A program made the translations under genes and the position numbers. From CAKZQX01 sp034435975 (GTDB taxonomy: Bacteria > Chloroflexota > Chloroflexia > Chloroflexales > Chloroflexaceae), in the NCBI GenBank assembly GCA_034435975.1, contig DAOTWD010000028.1:1-64000 (forward strand): a stretch of 64,000 nucleotides of DNA, read 5' to 3'. A model generated the notes under the pieces. That model saw only the letters and a list, made by a program, of their open reading frames with translations. It was not told the DNA's origin and searched no databases. Positions 1-7,113 of the stretch are shown piece by piece (position 1 is the first letter of the stretch; each line of letters begins with the position of its first letter).

Positions 1-2
1 TC

Positions 3-230
3 CATCAGCCGCCGACCGTCTACGGCAATCGCATCTTTGAGGACAGCCTTGCGGCGCGTCCGCGTCCAGACGAGGTGATCGAGGATGAGATGAACCCGGT
101 GTTCGTCGCGCTGGTACTCCATCGCCCTGCCGTGCAGGTGTTGATTTCTCTATTGACCGGAGAGCATAGAATGACAACAACCGCAAGAATGTTCGATGTT
201 CTGGCGAAAGCCAGCGAGAAACCCGCCTAA
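3..230 (+). CDS. C-terminal fragment of an unrecognised protein (truncated by window edge)
   Basis: An open frame enters from the left edge and stops with TAA at 228-230, giving 75 residues. The end of the protein reads ...MFDVLAKASEKPA. I do not recognise a family. There is no obvious membrane segment, and the charged, partly helical composition could be a cytosolic protein. An internal ATG at 171 could also start a tiny peptide, but the frame stays open upstream of it. The DNA just after the stop is GC-rich with short inverted repeats. What lies to the left of the window decides what this is. Confidence 0.35.
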   Translation, partial: HQPPTVYGNRIFEDSLAARPRPDEVIEDEMNPVFVALVLHRPAVQVLISLLTGEHRMTTTARMFDVLAKASEKPA

Positions 231-362
231 CCGCACGCCCGAAAGGGCGGCAGCTTGCGGCGGGTTCCCGAAGGTCAAGCACCAGAGTCCCGGCTTGTAG
301 CCCCGGTCTCACTCTATCGTGGCTGAAGCCAGGACTCCAGGTTGACCATGAAAATAGGATTG

Positions 363-899
363 CTAAACCAGTTCAAACTGCTCAGTATCAGCTTTACGCT
401 CGTTATCTGCCATACTTGCCAACCATGATATAGCAACACCATCGACTGTGGAAACGGTGGGATCTTCAGCACACTCAGCAGCAGCATCCCGATCAAAATC
501 GGCCATAATCGGGCCATAATCATGCGTCCAGGCAATCAGTTCGTCAACGGTGGGATCTTCAGCACACTCAGCAGCAACATCCCGATCAAAATCGGCCATA
601 ATCGGGCCATAATCATGCGTCCAGGCAATCAGTTCGTCAATTGAATACCATCCCGATCGATAACGGACTTGATCGGTTGGATTGAGCCAGAAACAGATTT
701 GCCCGTCTTTCCACTGCCAATGCTCAAGCGAGCGCCAGTGTTTACCCTGATCTTTCAAGGTTATCTTAACCTCCTCGAGCAAACGGAGTAGTTCTGTCAG
801 GTTCAGTCGCTCTGTATTACGCATTCGGAGCAAACGACGGTTGCAAGCATCGCGCAGATACTCCAGCTCTTCGACAGTTAATTGCTCAATGTCGATCAT
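363..899 (-). CDS. Hypothetical protein with an internal exact-length tandem duplication
   Basis: 178 residues from the ATG at 899, preceded by GGAGGGA at good spacing. The in-frame ATG at 935 has no comparable ribosome site. The N-terminal third is helical and charged (IEQLTVEELEYLRDACNRRL), like a short coiled coil. The middle has a Trp-rich stretch (HWRSLEHWQWKDGQICFWLN). The C-terminal part carries two adjacent 31-residue copies beginning DELIAWTHDYGPIM, which differ at one residue (V versus A). The function is not recognised. The duplication is so nearly identical at DNA level that it must be recent, so the original protein was probably about 147 residues. No partner gene is adjacent. 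Confidence 0.6.
   Translation of the reverse strand: MIDIEQLTVEELEYLRDACNRRLLRMRNTERLNLTELLRLLEEVKITLKDQGKHWRSLEHWQWKDGQICFWLNPTDQVRYRSGWYSIDELIAWTHDYGPIMADFDRDVAAECAEDPTVDELIAWTHDYGPIMADFDRDAAAECAEDPTVSTVDGVAISWLASMADNERKADTEQFELV
454..639. repeat. 93-bp tandem duplication inside a gene
   Basis: Two head-to-tail copies, 454-546 and 547-639, differ at a single base seen by eye (cagcagcag versus cagcagcaa). The unit is 31 codons, so the reading frame is kept. Each copy itself contains short palindromic stretches (ggccataatcgggccataat). Confidence 0.9.
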
Positions 900-977
900 G
901 CGTTCTCCCTCCTGTAAGGCCTGCCACGTATTCATGATACTCTATTTTTCGCCAAAATGAGCAGTTCCGATCAAATC

Positions 978-1015
978 TGTCACATTTTCCAGAAAAACCC
1001 GGAAAAATGGTGACA
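978..1015. repeat. Imperfect inverted repeat in intergenic DNA
   Basis: tgtcacattttcc (978-990) is answered by ggaaaaatggtgaca (1001-1015), which pairs along its length with two extra bases. It lies 80 bases upstream of the minus-strand gene that starts at 899. It could be an operator or one end of a small mobile element. The rest of 900-1356 holds no convincing gene; it also has a short hairpin ttacgc-aatc-gcgtaa at 1254-1269. Confidence 0.5.
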
Positions 1016-1116
1016 GGTATCCAGGAGACAAAGGCAGTACGTGTAAGAAATTCAACGGGTTGCTCTTGATTGGCCCATCAGAGCGCGAACGTTCAGGGCG
1101 ACATCAACATGCGACC

Positions 1117-1139
1117 GCCCGACGACTGAAGTCGCGGGC
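1117..1139. other. Hairpin resembling an IS200/IS605-type element end
   Basis: GCCCGaCGACT (1117-1127) pairs with AGTCGCGGGC (1130-1139): ten base pairs, one bulged A and a two-base loop. Subterminal hairpins with a gactgaagtc core are usual at the ends of IS200/IS605 elements. No transposase frame remains beside it, so at most this is a relic. Confidence 0.3.
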
Positions 1140-1356
1140 CGGGGCTGCGAAGCGCACGCGGGCTATTGGCAGATGACTCACCATGTACGTCGTGCCTCTG
1201 AAAAATGCTATAATAGCCATTAACATCTGGTAGAGTAGATATAAAGACAGGGCTTACGCAATCGCGTAATTCAGGCACCTTCGCGTACATCCTGAAAAAG
1301 TTGTTGCGGCCTCAGCACGGCTAATGCCCAATGATCAGCATAGCAAAGGTATCAGT

Positions 1357-1602
1357 ATGGACACAATTCATCCACGCCCGACAGAGGATGAGGCGGCAGC
1401 GGTACTGGCTGCCATCGCTGCCTATTTACAGGATCAAGCGTCACACCAGACCACACCAGCCATAGATTGGCACTGGTCAGCATCAACCCGATTGATTGCC
1501 CAGGGGTTGCAGCCAATCCGCTCACCGCTCCGGCCAACCTGGGGATGTATTGAACGCCTGCGTCGCGCTGGATCGGGCAGTAGTGGTATTACCGGGTTAT
1601 AG
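1357..1602 (+). CDS. Small protein resembling acyl-CoA carboxylase-associated small subunits, probably decayed
   Basis: 81 residues from the ATG at 1357, with AAAGG seven bases upstream. The pattern PTEDEAAAVLAAIAAYLQD followed by a Trp, STRLIAQGLQP and RPTWG recalls the small epsilon-like subunits of acyl-CoA carboxylases. Those have a helix starting with PT/S-E-E and a C-terminal W-x-x-x-x-R. The last residues (GSGSSGITGL) no longer fit, which suggests a frameshift near the end. No carboxylase gene is nearby. The match is from memory of a short, weakly conserved family and is tentative. Confidence 0.35.
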   Translation: MDTIHPRPTEDEAAAVLAAIAAYLQDQASHQTTPAIDWHWSASTRLIAQGLQPIRSPLRPTWGCIERLRRAGSGSSGITGL

Positions 1603-2300
1603 CTTCCCGTGAGCCAGTGTCTATGGACGTCCCCAGTTGCTTGAACCAACCATATTTCTGGCCTGCGGCGGCGTGGAAGAGATACCATACCGCTCGGCTT
1701 GTGGCAGAGCAGTGTAGTGGTACACACGGCTGCATACCCTCTGTCATATGATCGGACTTACGCGATGATACGGTCAATTTACCTTTTTGCCGGAGTTCAC
1801 CATGAACGAAGTGAAGGCCAGAGGCAAATTCCGAAGAAACCTACCTGGTGATGGACGACTGTCTGACTCCTATGATGATGATGCCGCCCCGGTTCAAATG
1901 ACCTCGTGCTTTAACCTCAGATAAATACGCATACATAAGTCTGAGGAATAGACGTCAGATCTGATATTTGACAAATGAACGGCTTCGTGATACTTTACGC
2001 AAACCGACAAGTGTTTATCTCCATAATCGTAGGAAGTATAGAGTTATCAGCTTGACTTATTCGTAAACGTTCTCCGATGAGGGGTTGCAAGGGCCGTGCC
2101 TCACCCGGCCCTTCTTGTATGGCTCATGGTGACACCAGCGCTGACATCATGAGCTGGTACGAAGGTTTCATGGAGTTACACGCCCCTGCAAACTCTACAG
2201 GCGAACGTTCCCTGAAACGGGTACACCTATTCTGTCAACCACGATACCAAGTCAACGTCAGTCGCTGTGCTGTAAATGTAAAAAAGGGAATGACATCACA
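1603..2300. other. Intergenic DNA without a convincing gene
   Basis: Only short frames occur. The best is ATG 1802 to TAA 1924 (+), 40 residues, with GGAG eight bases upstream, starting MNEVKARGKFRRNLPGDGRL and ending in an acidic DDDAA stretch. It has no recognisable family and may be a fragment. The segment cggacttacgcgatga near 1754 resembles the ggcttacgcaatcgcg segment near 1252, as decayed insertion-sequence ends might, but there is no transposase. Confidence 0.4.
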
Positions 2301-2528
2301 ATGGAAAAGAAGCTTGTCATTACGGCAAGAACTGGCCCACATGCACAACAGATCCAGACCCTGATCATTCACATTACCGAAACATGTTCGGAAGAGACCA
2401 TCATACTCTGCCGAAAGAACAACCGGGGGTGCTTCTGGTCACGCATATCTCTCCAGTCCGCAAAGTCGCTCATCGTAATGGGCATCGTATTGCTATTACT
2501 CACAGCCGTTGGCTTTTTGTTCGCGTAA
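2301..2528 (+). pseudogene. Relic of an HPr-like (PTS phosphocarrier) protein
   Basis: The frame starts MEKKLVITARTGPHAQQ, which matches the start of HPr proteins (K-x-x-x-I-x-x-x-T-G-x-H-A-R-P). The phosphorylated His is present in GPHA, but the invariant following Arg-Pro is Gln-Gln. Further on, SAKSLIVMGI fits the HPr segment around the regulatory Ser (AKSIMGVM). The part between is disrupted (RGCFWSRISLQ), and the frame ends in a hydrophobic run (LLLLTAVGFLFA) at a tandem duplication of 52 bp. A full HPr has about 88 residues with a C-terminal helix that is missing here. I infer a degenerate gene that cannot act as a phosphocarrier. No PTS gene is nearby. Confidence 0.45.
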
Positions 2529-2586
2529 CATCCCCCATCGTATGGCCATTACTTACAGCCGCTGGCTTTTTGTTCGCGTACATCCC
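2483..2586. repeat. Imperfect 52-bp tandem duplication
   Basis: Copies 2483-2534 and 2536-2586 both begin catcgtat and share ggctttttgttcgcgta and catccc. They differ at several bases, so the duplication is older than the one at 454-639. It lies over the 3' end of the HPr-like relic. Confidence 0.7.
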
Positions 2587-2665
2587 TCCGGCAGAGAAGT
2601 GTCATGGATAGCGCTCCTCCGCCGAGGGGTACATGTTCATAGCCTCCATCTGGCAACACCAGACG

Positions 2666-3598
2666 TTACACTGCCAGTTCCAATTCCTGTGGCACTCCCA
2701 ACCGCTCATCAATCCACCGGCGACAGTCCGGGTAGCGCAGACTGAGCTGCAGATCGTGTTTGAGGCGTGCATTACTCAGCCGTACCGAGGCAGAGGCCAT
2801 ACCTACCACATTGGGATCAAGTCCGGACTGTAAAGCAGCACGACGTGTGTGTGTGCGAGGGGGCAACATTCCCATTCGTTCTCGTACCTCTCTATACAGA
2901 TCCATCAGGCGCAGCGGCATATCATCAGCAACATTATAAATGGCACCTGGACAACCGTGGGTTACCACACGTTCCAGGATCATGAGCAGATCATCAATAT
3001 GAATACGTGAAACAAAATTGCGACCTGTACCAATAACCATCATTGTCCCCTGAATCATGGCCTCAATAAAATCGCGCTCAGGGCCATAGATCGCCCCAAC
3101 ACGCATAATCATTGCAGGGAAATTATGCTGGCGCACGGCTTCCATAATCACCTGCTCGGCCTCGACCATAATTTGCCCCAGGGTATAACAGGGAGCAATC
3201 AGCATATCTTCGGTCAGCAGTGTATCACCAGCATCACCATAGGGTGCCGTATTCGAGGTAAACACATATGCCCGTACCCGCCGCGCTCGTGAGCAGGCGG
3301 CAATCAAATGCTGATTGCCGTCTACAAACGTCTGACGAAGAACAGTATTCTCGAGTACCGAACGGGAAGTCAGATTATAGACATAATCTATGCCATCAGC
3401 CACACCAACCAGTGTCTGAGGATATAACAGGTTGCCTTTCCAGACAACCATACCCTGTGCAGCCAGTTGCTCTACAATAGGAGAGTCAACATCGTTCTCA
3501 CAGACTAGCCCCCGCACGCGGTGACCCTGTGCCAGGAGCCGTCGTGTCAGCCGCGAGCCAACATAACCCGCAGCGCCTGCGATCAGGTAGCACGCCAT
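2666..3598 (-). CDS. NAD(P)-dependent SDR-type epimerase/dehydratase with atypical active site
   Basis: 310 residues from the ATG at 3598, chosen because GAGAGGTG lies just upstream and the Rossmann motif GAAGYVGS starts at residue 8, as usual in extended SDR enzymes. A longer frame to 3775 would add 59 poorly structured residues. The fold follows the NDP-sugar epimerase pattern: GNLLYP (Asp position), the Ser/Thr region VFTSNTAPYG, YNVADD near the C-terminus and a late LSLRYPDCRRWIDE helix. The active-site YxxxK reads Y138-TLG-Q142, so the catalytic Lys is replaced by Gln. Such atypical SDRs often bind nucleotide for electron transfer or regulation rather than epimerising sugars. The substrate is unknown and the gene stands alone. 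Confidence 0.75.
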   Translation of the reverse strand: MACYLIAGAAGYVGSRLTRRLLAQGHRVRGLVCENDVDSPIVEQLAAQGMVVWKGNLLYPQTLVGVADGIDYVYNLTSRSVLENTVLRQTFVDGNQHLIAACSRARRVRAYVFTSNTAPYGDAGDTLLTEDMLIAPCYTLGQIMVEAEQVIMEAVRQHNFPAMIMRVGAIYGPERDFIEAMIQGTMMVIGTGRNFVSRIHIDDLLMILERVVTHGCPGAIYNVADDMPLRLMDLYREVRERMGMLPPRTHTRRAALQSGLDPNVVGMASASVRLSNARLKHDLQLSLRYPDCRRWIDERLGVPQELELAV

Positions 3599-4052
3599 AG
3601 TACACCTCTCGTTTCTCGTATGCGAGCGCAACAGTATCACCAATGAATACTGATCAGTGAGGATGACTGCAACTCGCCTGCTTACTGCCGTGACGCTGCC
3701 TGGCCTGGGCATGGGCATAGCCCGAAATCTGTGGCTATTCAAGAGCAGCGAATGAAGTTCCTGCCATTTTACCATTTCTTTGCGAATTTAGCCAGTGGTC
3801 TGACCAGGTTCATGGGACACGTTGAAGATATATCCCCGTTCAGGTGGTGGTTGGGCGGGGCCGTGCTCCGCCCAGGTGTACAGGTCAGTGGGATGGGCGG
3901 GAATGCGAACTTTTTGTGACGCTGCCGGGTGGGGCCGTGCTCCGCCCAGGTGTATAGTGGGATCCAGGGGTTGGCTCATCCTTGCCATTTCAGTTACCAC
4001 CACGAAACGCCAGCAACTGGAAATGCGGAAGTAGGCCAGGAATGATGCTCGC
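3599..4052. repeat. Intergenic DNA with a 24-bp direct repeat
   Basis: The 24-bp segment beginning ggggccgtgctcc is found exactly at 3857-3880 and 3931-3954. Its core ggggc...gcccc can form a hairpin. It may be a dispersed genomic repeat. No gene is visible in the rest of the interval. Confidence 0.55.
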
Positions 4053-4577
4053 TTACCGCTGCCCGTACTGACGTGCTAGTTGCTGGCGCTCCTCGGCAGT
4101 GATCAGTTCAAAAGTGTCACCGCGATTGATATAAATAATTTCCTCGTTTTTCACCCGCACTATTAGATCGGGCATTGCATTACCATTTACATCTGCCAGA
4201 CGGAGACTCACAGGGGTGAGATCTTCACCCGCACCAAACAGATACGGCCCGATTATCGTGTGTACCTGACTCGCGTCACCGCCTGGTAGATACAACACTA
4301 TGACCTGGCGGTTCAGGTTGATGCCAATAAAGTGGCTCGGCCCGTTCATTTCGGCACTATTGCCCACGGGCGCCGTCAGGTGAAACGTACGCGGACGTCC
4401 GTACACCAGATCATCATACTTGATCGTGCCCCAGGCTACTAGGTTGCTCAACACGACATAGACGGCCAGCAGGGCCAGAACACCGGTGACGATGTAGGCC
4501 AGAGAATTAACACTATCCGATTGAACGCTCATAAGTGGACGACGCTCGTTACGTAATTCACGACTGGTAACAGCCAT
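4053..4577 (-). CDS. Membrane-anchored protein with a VCBS/FG-GAP-like repeat
   Basis: 174 residues. The start at 4577 has AGGAGGT eight bases upstream. A cytosolic N-terminus of about 25 residues is followed by one membrane helix (residues 26-48, SLAYIVTGVLALLAVYVVLS). The remainder would be outside the membrane. The segment LADVNGNAMPDLIVRVKNEEIIYINRG is a good match to a VCBS/FG-GAP-type blade (D-x-N-x-D/N-x-x-P-D-L), although one of the usual Asp residues is Asn and a single blade cannot make a propeller. The exact role is unknown. The nearest gene on the same strand is the epimerase, more than 450 bases away. Confidence 0.65.
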   Translation of the reverse strand: MAVTSRELRNERRPLMSVQSDSVNSLAYIVTGVLALLAVYVVLSNLVAWGTIKYDDLVYGRPRTFHLTAPVGNSAEMNGPSHFIGINLNRQVIVLYLPGGDASQVHTIIGPYLFGAGEDLTPVSLRLADVNGNAMPDLIVRVKNEEIIYINRGDTFELITAEERQQLARQYGQR

Positions 4578-4959
4578 TGGATGGTACCTCCTGGTGTCAC
4601 TATTGGAGCACAGAGACGAATACTACCCACTGTTGCAAGGGGCATGCGCATACTGCTTATGTCCATTGTGTTGCTGATGTATGTCAATGATCTTCAGCAG
4701 ATGAGGGATATATCACAATCCTATTGCAGATGTAGGCTTGCCATAGATGTAGAATACGATCTTTTGTTCTAAAACAAGTATATCATACGGATGCTGTCTG
4801 CGTCAAGAACATGTTTGCTACTGGTATGACGTATCTTCATGTTCGCTCATCCAGGCTGCACGCGCTGTTGGAACACGAGCCGGGGCTGTCAGGCATCTAG
4901 CAGGCCAGCCGGGGCGGTGCAAGCAAGCATTGCCAGCATACCTATGGTACACAGCCTAC

Positions 4960-4988
4960 TTGACAAACTTGCTTCAGTACGTTATGAT
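4960..4988 (+). promoter_or_regulatory. Consensus sigma-70 promoter for the SAM riboswitch transcript
   Basis: TTGACA (4960-4965), a 17-base spacer and TATGAT (4983-4988). Transcription would begin near 4995, about 20 bases before the first riboswitch stem. Confidence 0.8.
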
Positions 4989-5013
4989 TCGGCACAATAA
5001 CGATATAGCGTAA

Positions 5014-5150
5014 CGCTTATCCAGAGAGGTGGAGGGATCGGCCCGTTGAAGCCTCGGCAACCCCCTACAGGATGGTAAACAATGTAAACCGCATGCGTTT
5101 CTCATCTGGGAAGGGTGCCAATTCCGGCAGCTTATACTGGAAGATGAGCG
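5014..5150 (+). promoter_or_regulatory. SAM-I (S-box) riboswitch
   Basis: The core cttatccagagaggtggaggga, then ggccc...gaagcctcggcaacc, then aagggtgccaattcc, matches the S-box consensus in order. The closing P1 stem is visible: CGCTTATC (5014-5021) pairs with GATGAGCG (5143-5150). S-box RNAs bind S-adenosylmethionine and usually end transcription when SAM is plentiful; a terminator follows directly. The downstream gene is a cysteine-desulfurase-like enzyme, so sulfur handling here appears tied to SAM supply. Confidence 0.92.
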
Positions 5151-5166
5151 GCAGAACCTGATGTTA

Positions 5167-5224
5167 GCCTCTTCCCCAGGCCTTGTCCCCGCCAGAGCGG
5201 GGATGGGGGAAGGGCTATTTTTTT
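5167..5224 (+). terminator. Intrinsic terminator downstream of the SAM riboswitch
   Basis: AGCCtCTTCCCC pairs with GGGGAAGGGCT, with an inner CCCCGC/GCGGGG stem, followed by seven T (5218-5224). It is placed for premature termination between riboswitch and gene. The competing anti-terminator was not worked out in detail. Confidence 0.85.
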
Positions 5225-5367
5225 GAACAGCGCGCCTGGGCTCAATCTTACATTGAACACAGGCGCGTTTTTGCATGCCCTGCGGCGAGACGTTGGACGG
5301 CAACATCTCGCCGATAGCATCGTGTAGCCCGTATCTGAAGCTGGCTCTTATACTCAAGGAGGAATTC

Positions 5368-6837
5368 ATGCTGTCTGTCCCTACCATAGAAAGCTCTTCG
5401 ATCCGTGATCACATTGTTGGCCTGGATGTGCGTATTCCGCTGCTCAATGGTACAACGACCTATCCTATTAACCTGGACAATGCTGCCAGCACCCCGGCCC
5501 TGCGTTCCGTCCTGGCAACCGTCAATGATTTTATGAACTGGTATAGCAGCATCCATCGTGGGGCCGGGTTCAAATCCCAGCTGGCAACACGGGTCTATGA
5601 AGAGGCACGCGGTATCGTTGGCCGTTTTGTGGGTGCCCATACGGATCAGCATGTGGTTATCTTTGGCAAGAACACCACAGAGGCGATCAATATTCTGGCG
5701 CAGCGTATTGCCTTCAATCCCGACGCGGTCATTCTCTGCTCACAGATCGAACATCACTCAAACGATCTGCCCTGGCGCCGAGTAGCTGAGGTCAAGCACA
5801 TTCAGGTCGATCAGCAAGGACGGCTGGATGAGGCGCATTATGCATGCCTGTTGCGTGAGTATGCTGGCCGTGTGCGGCTGGTGGCAATCAGTGGTGGCAG
5901 CAATGTTACCGGTGTCATTCCGCCCATCCAGCGCCTGGCAGTGCAGGCTCACGCTGCTGGTGCCGAAATCTTTGTAGATTGCGCCCAGCTTGCACCCCAT
6001 CGTACCATTGACATCCGCACGCTGGACGATCCCACACATCTAGACTACGTCGCGTTTTCTGGGCACAAACTGTATGCACCATTTGGCTGCGGTGCGTTGA
6101 TCGGGCGGCGTGATACCTTTGCCCAGGGGGAGCCGAGCTATGTTGGTGGCGGCACGGTCAGGAGCGTCACCGAGTCGACGGTGGCGTGGACGGACAGCCC
6201 TGGTCGGGATGAAGCGGGTAGTCCAAACGTAGTGGGTGCGGTAGCGCTGGCGGCAGCAGTGAATACCCTGACGATGCTGGGCATGGAAACCGTAGCCGCA
6301 CATGAAACTGAACTGACCGCATATGCGTTACAACGTCTGGCACAGGTGCCATGTATACGTATCTATGGCGAGACTGACCCGGAAGCGGCACGTACTCGAC
6401 TGGGCGTAATTCCTCTGGCGATTGAGGGGGTTGCCCATGGCCTGGTCGCAAGTATTTTGAGCAATGAGTATGGTATCGCAGTGCGGCATGGCTCGTTCTG
6501 TGCCCAACCCTACCTGCGCCGACTGTTAGAGCGCCCCGATACCGAGATCGATTGTGGCCAGACGGCCAGCAACACGCAACCTCCTGCTGCTTCGCCAGGC
6601 CTGGTGCGCATCAGTTTTGGTATGTACAATACACTGGATGAAATCGATTCCCTGGCTGAAGCACTGACCACAATTGCGCAGCATGCCTATCAGGGCAATT
6701 ATGCCCTGAATCCCGTTACGGGTGAGTATCAACCACAGGGCTGGAATCTGGATACACGCCGTTATTTTAGTCTTGGGCCAGTAGTAGGCCGATCTGTGCC
6801 TCCGGAGACAGCTGTAGTGGTATCTTCTGGTGATTAA
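5368..6837 (+). CDS. Class V aminotransferase, SufS/NifS cysteine-desulfurase-like, under SAM riboswitch
   Basis: 489 residues from the ATG at 5368, preceded by AAGGAGG. The in-frame start at 5275 lies inside the leader and is not supported. PLP-enzyme landmarks of the cysteine desulfurase family are all present: NLDNAASTP near the N-terminus, the cofactor-stacking His pair in EHHSN (129-130), D204 in FVDCAQ, the Schiff-base Lys K234 in FSGHKLYAP, and a Cys in the catalytic loop, RHGSFC378. About 60 residues at the C-terminus exceed the usual family length of roughly 400. It could supply persulfide sulfur, or act as a lyase on a sulfur amino acid or selenocysteine. The SAM riboswitch suggests a link to methionine or cysteine metabolism rather than housekeeping Fe-S assembly. 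No suf or isc genes are adjacent. Confidence 0.8.
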   Translation: MLSVPTIESSSIRDHIVGLDVRIPLLNGTTTYPINLDNAASTPALRSVLATVNDFMNWYSSIHRGAGFKSQLATRVYEEARGIVGRFVGAHTDQHVVIFGKNTTEAINILAQRIAFNPDAVILCSQIEHHSNDLPWRRVAEVKHIQVDQQGRLDEAHYACLLREYAGRVRLVAISGGSNVTGVIPPIQRLAVQAHAAGAEIFVDCAQLAPHRTIDIRTLDDPTHLDYVAFSGHKLYAPFGCGALIGRRDTFAQGEPSYVGGGTVRSVTESTVAWTDSPGRDEAGSPNVVGAVALAAAVNTLTMLGMETVAAHETELTAYALQRLAQVPCIRIYGETDPEAARTRLGVIPLAIEGVAHGLVASILSNEYGIAVRHGSFCAQPYLRRLLERPDTEIDCGQTASNTQPPAASPGLVRISFGMYNTLDEIDSLAEALTTIAQHAYQGNYALNPVTGEYQPQGWNLDTRRYFSLGPVVGRSVPPETAVVVSSGD

Positions 6838-6896
6838 CACGGCTAAAATCTACAATCCAGACCATTATATTGTAGCCTCAGTAGAGGTATGTGGTG

Positions 6897-6969
6897 GGTG
6901 TCTGATGGGGCTCGAACCCACAACCCCCTGATCCACAGTCAGGTGCTCTGCCATTGAGCTACAGACACC
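6897..6969 (-). tRNA. tRNA-His (anticodon GTG)
   Basis: The reverse strand reads G-1 then GTGTCTG, TA, D-arm gctc...gagc, anticodon stem cctga with loop ctGTGga, T-arm gtggg-ttcgagc-cccat, CAGACAC and C73. The extra 5' G opposite C73 is the hallmark of tRNA-His. CCA is not encoded. The only tRNA seen in the window. Confidence 0.95.
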
Positions 6970-7113
6970 ATGCATTACCAGCCTGAAGTATAGCATGGAC
7001 GGCAGATGACTGTCAAATAACCTGTCAGTCATAAGGTGTTACGGATGAACCGGAGCGATTGCCGACACTCTATATGGGCAACCACTCCGGTAGGTTAAAT
7101 AATCGCCTTAATT

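Noticed and set aside
363..935. Toxin-antitoxin module
   Set aside because: Only one small gene is present and no partner frame overlaps or adjoins it.
1093..1290. 65-residue minus-strand frame
   Set aside because: It runs through a hairpin resembling an element end and has no family match or ribosome site.
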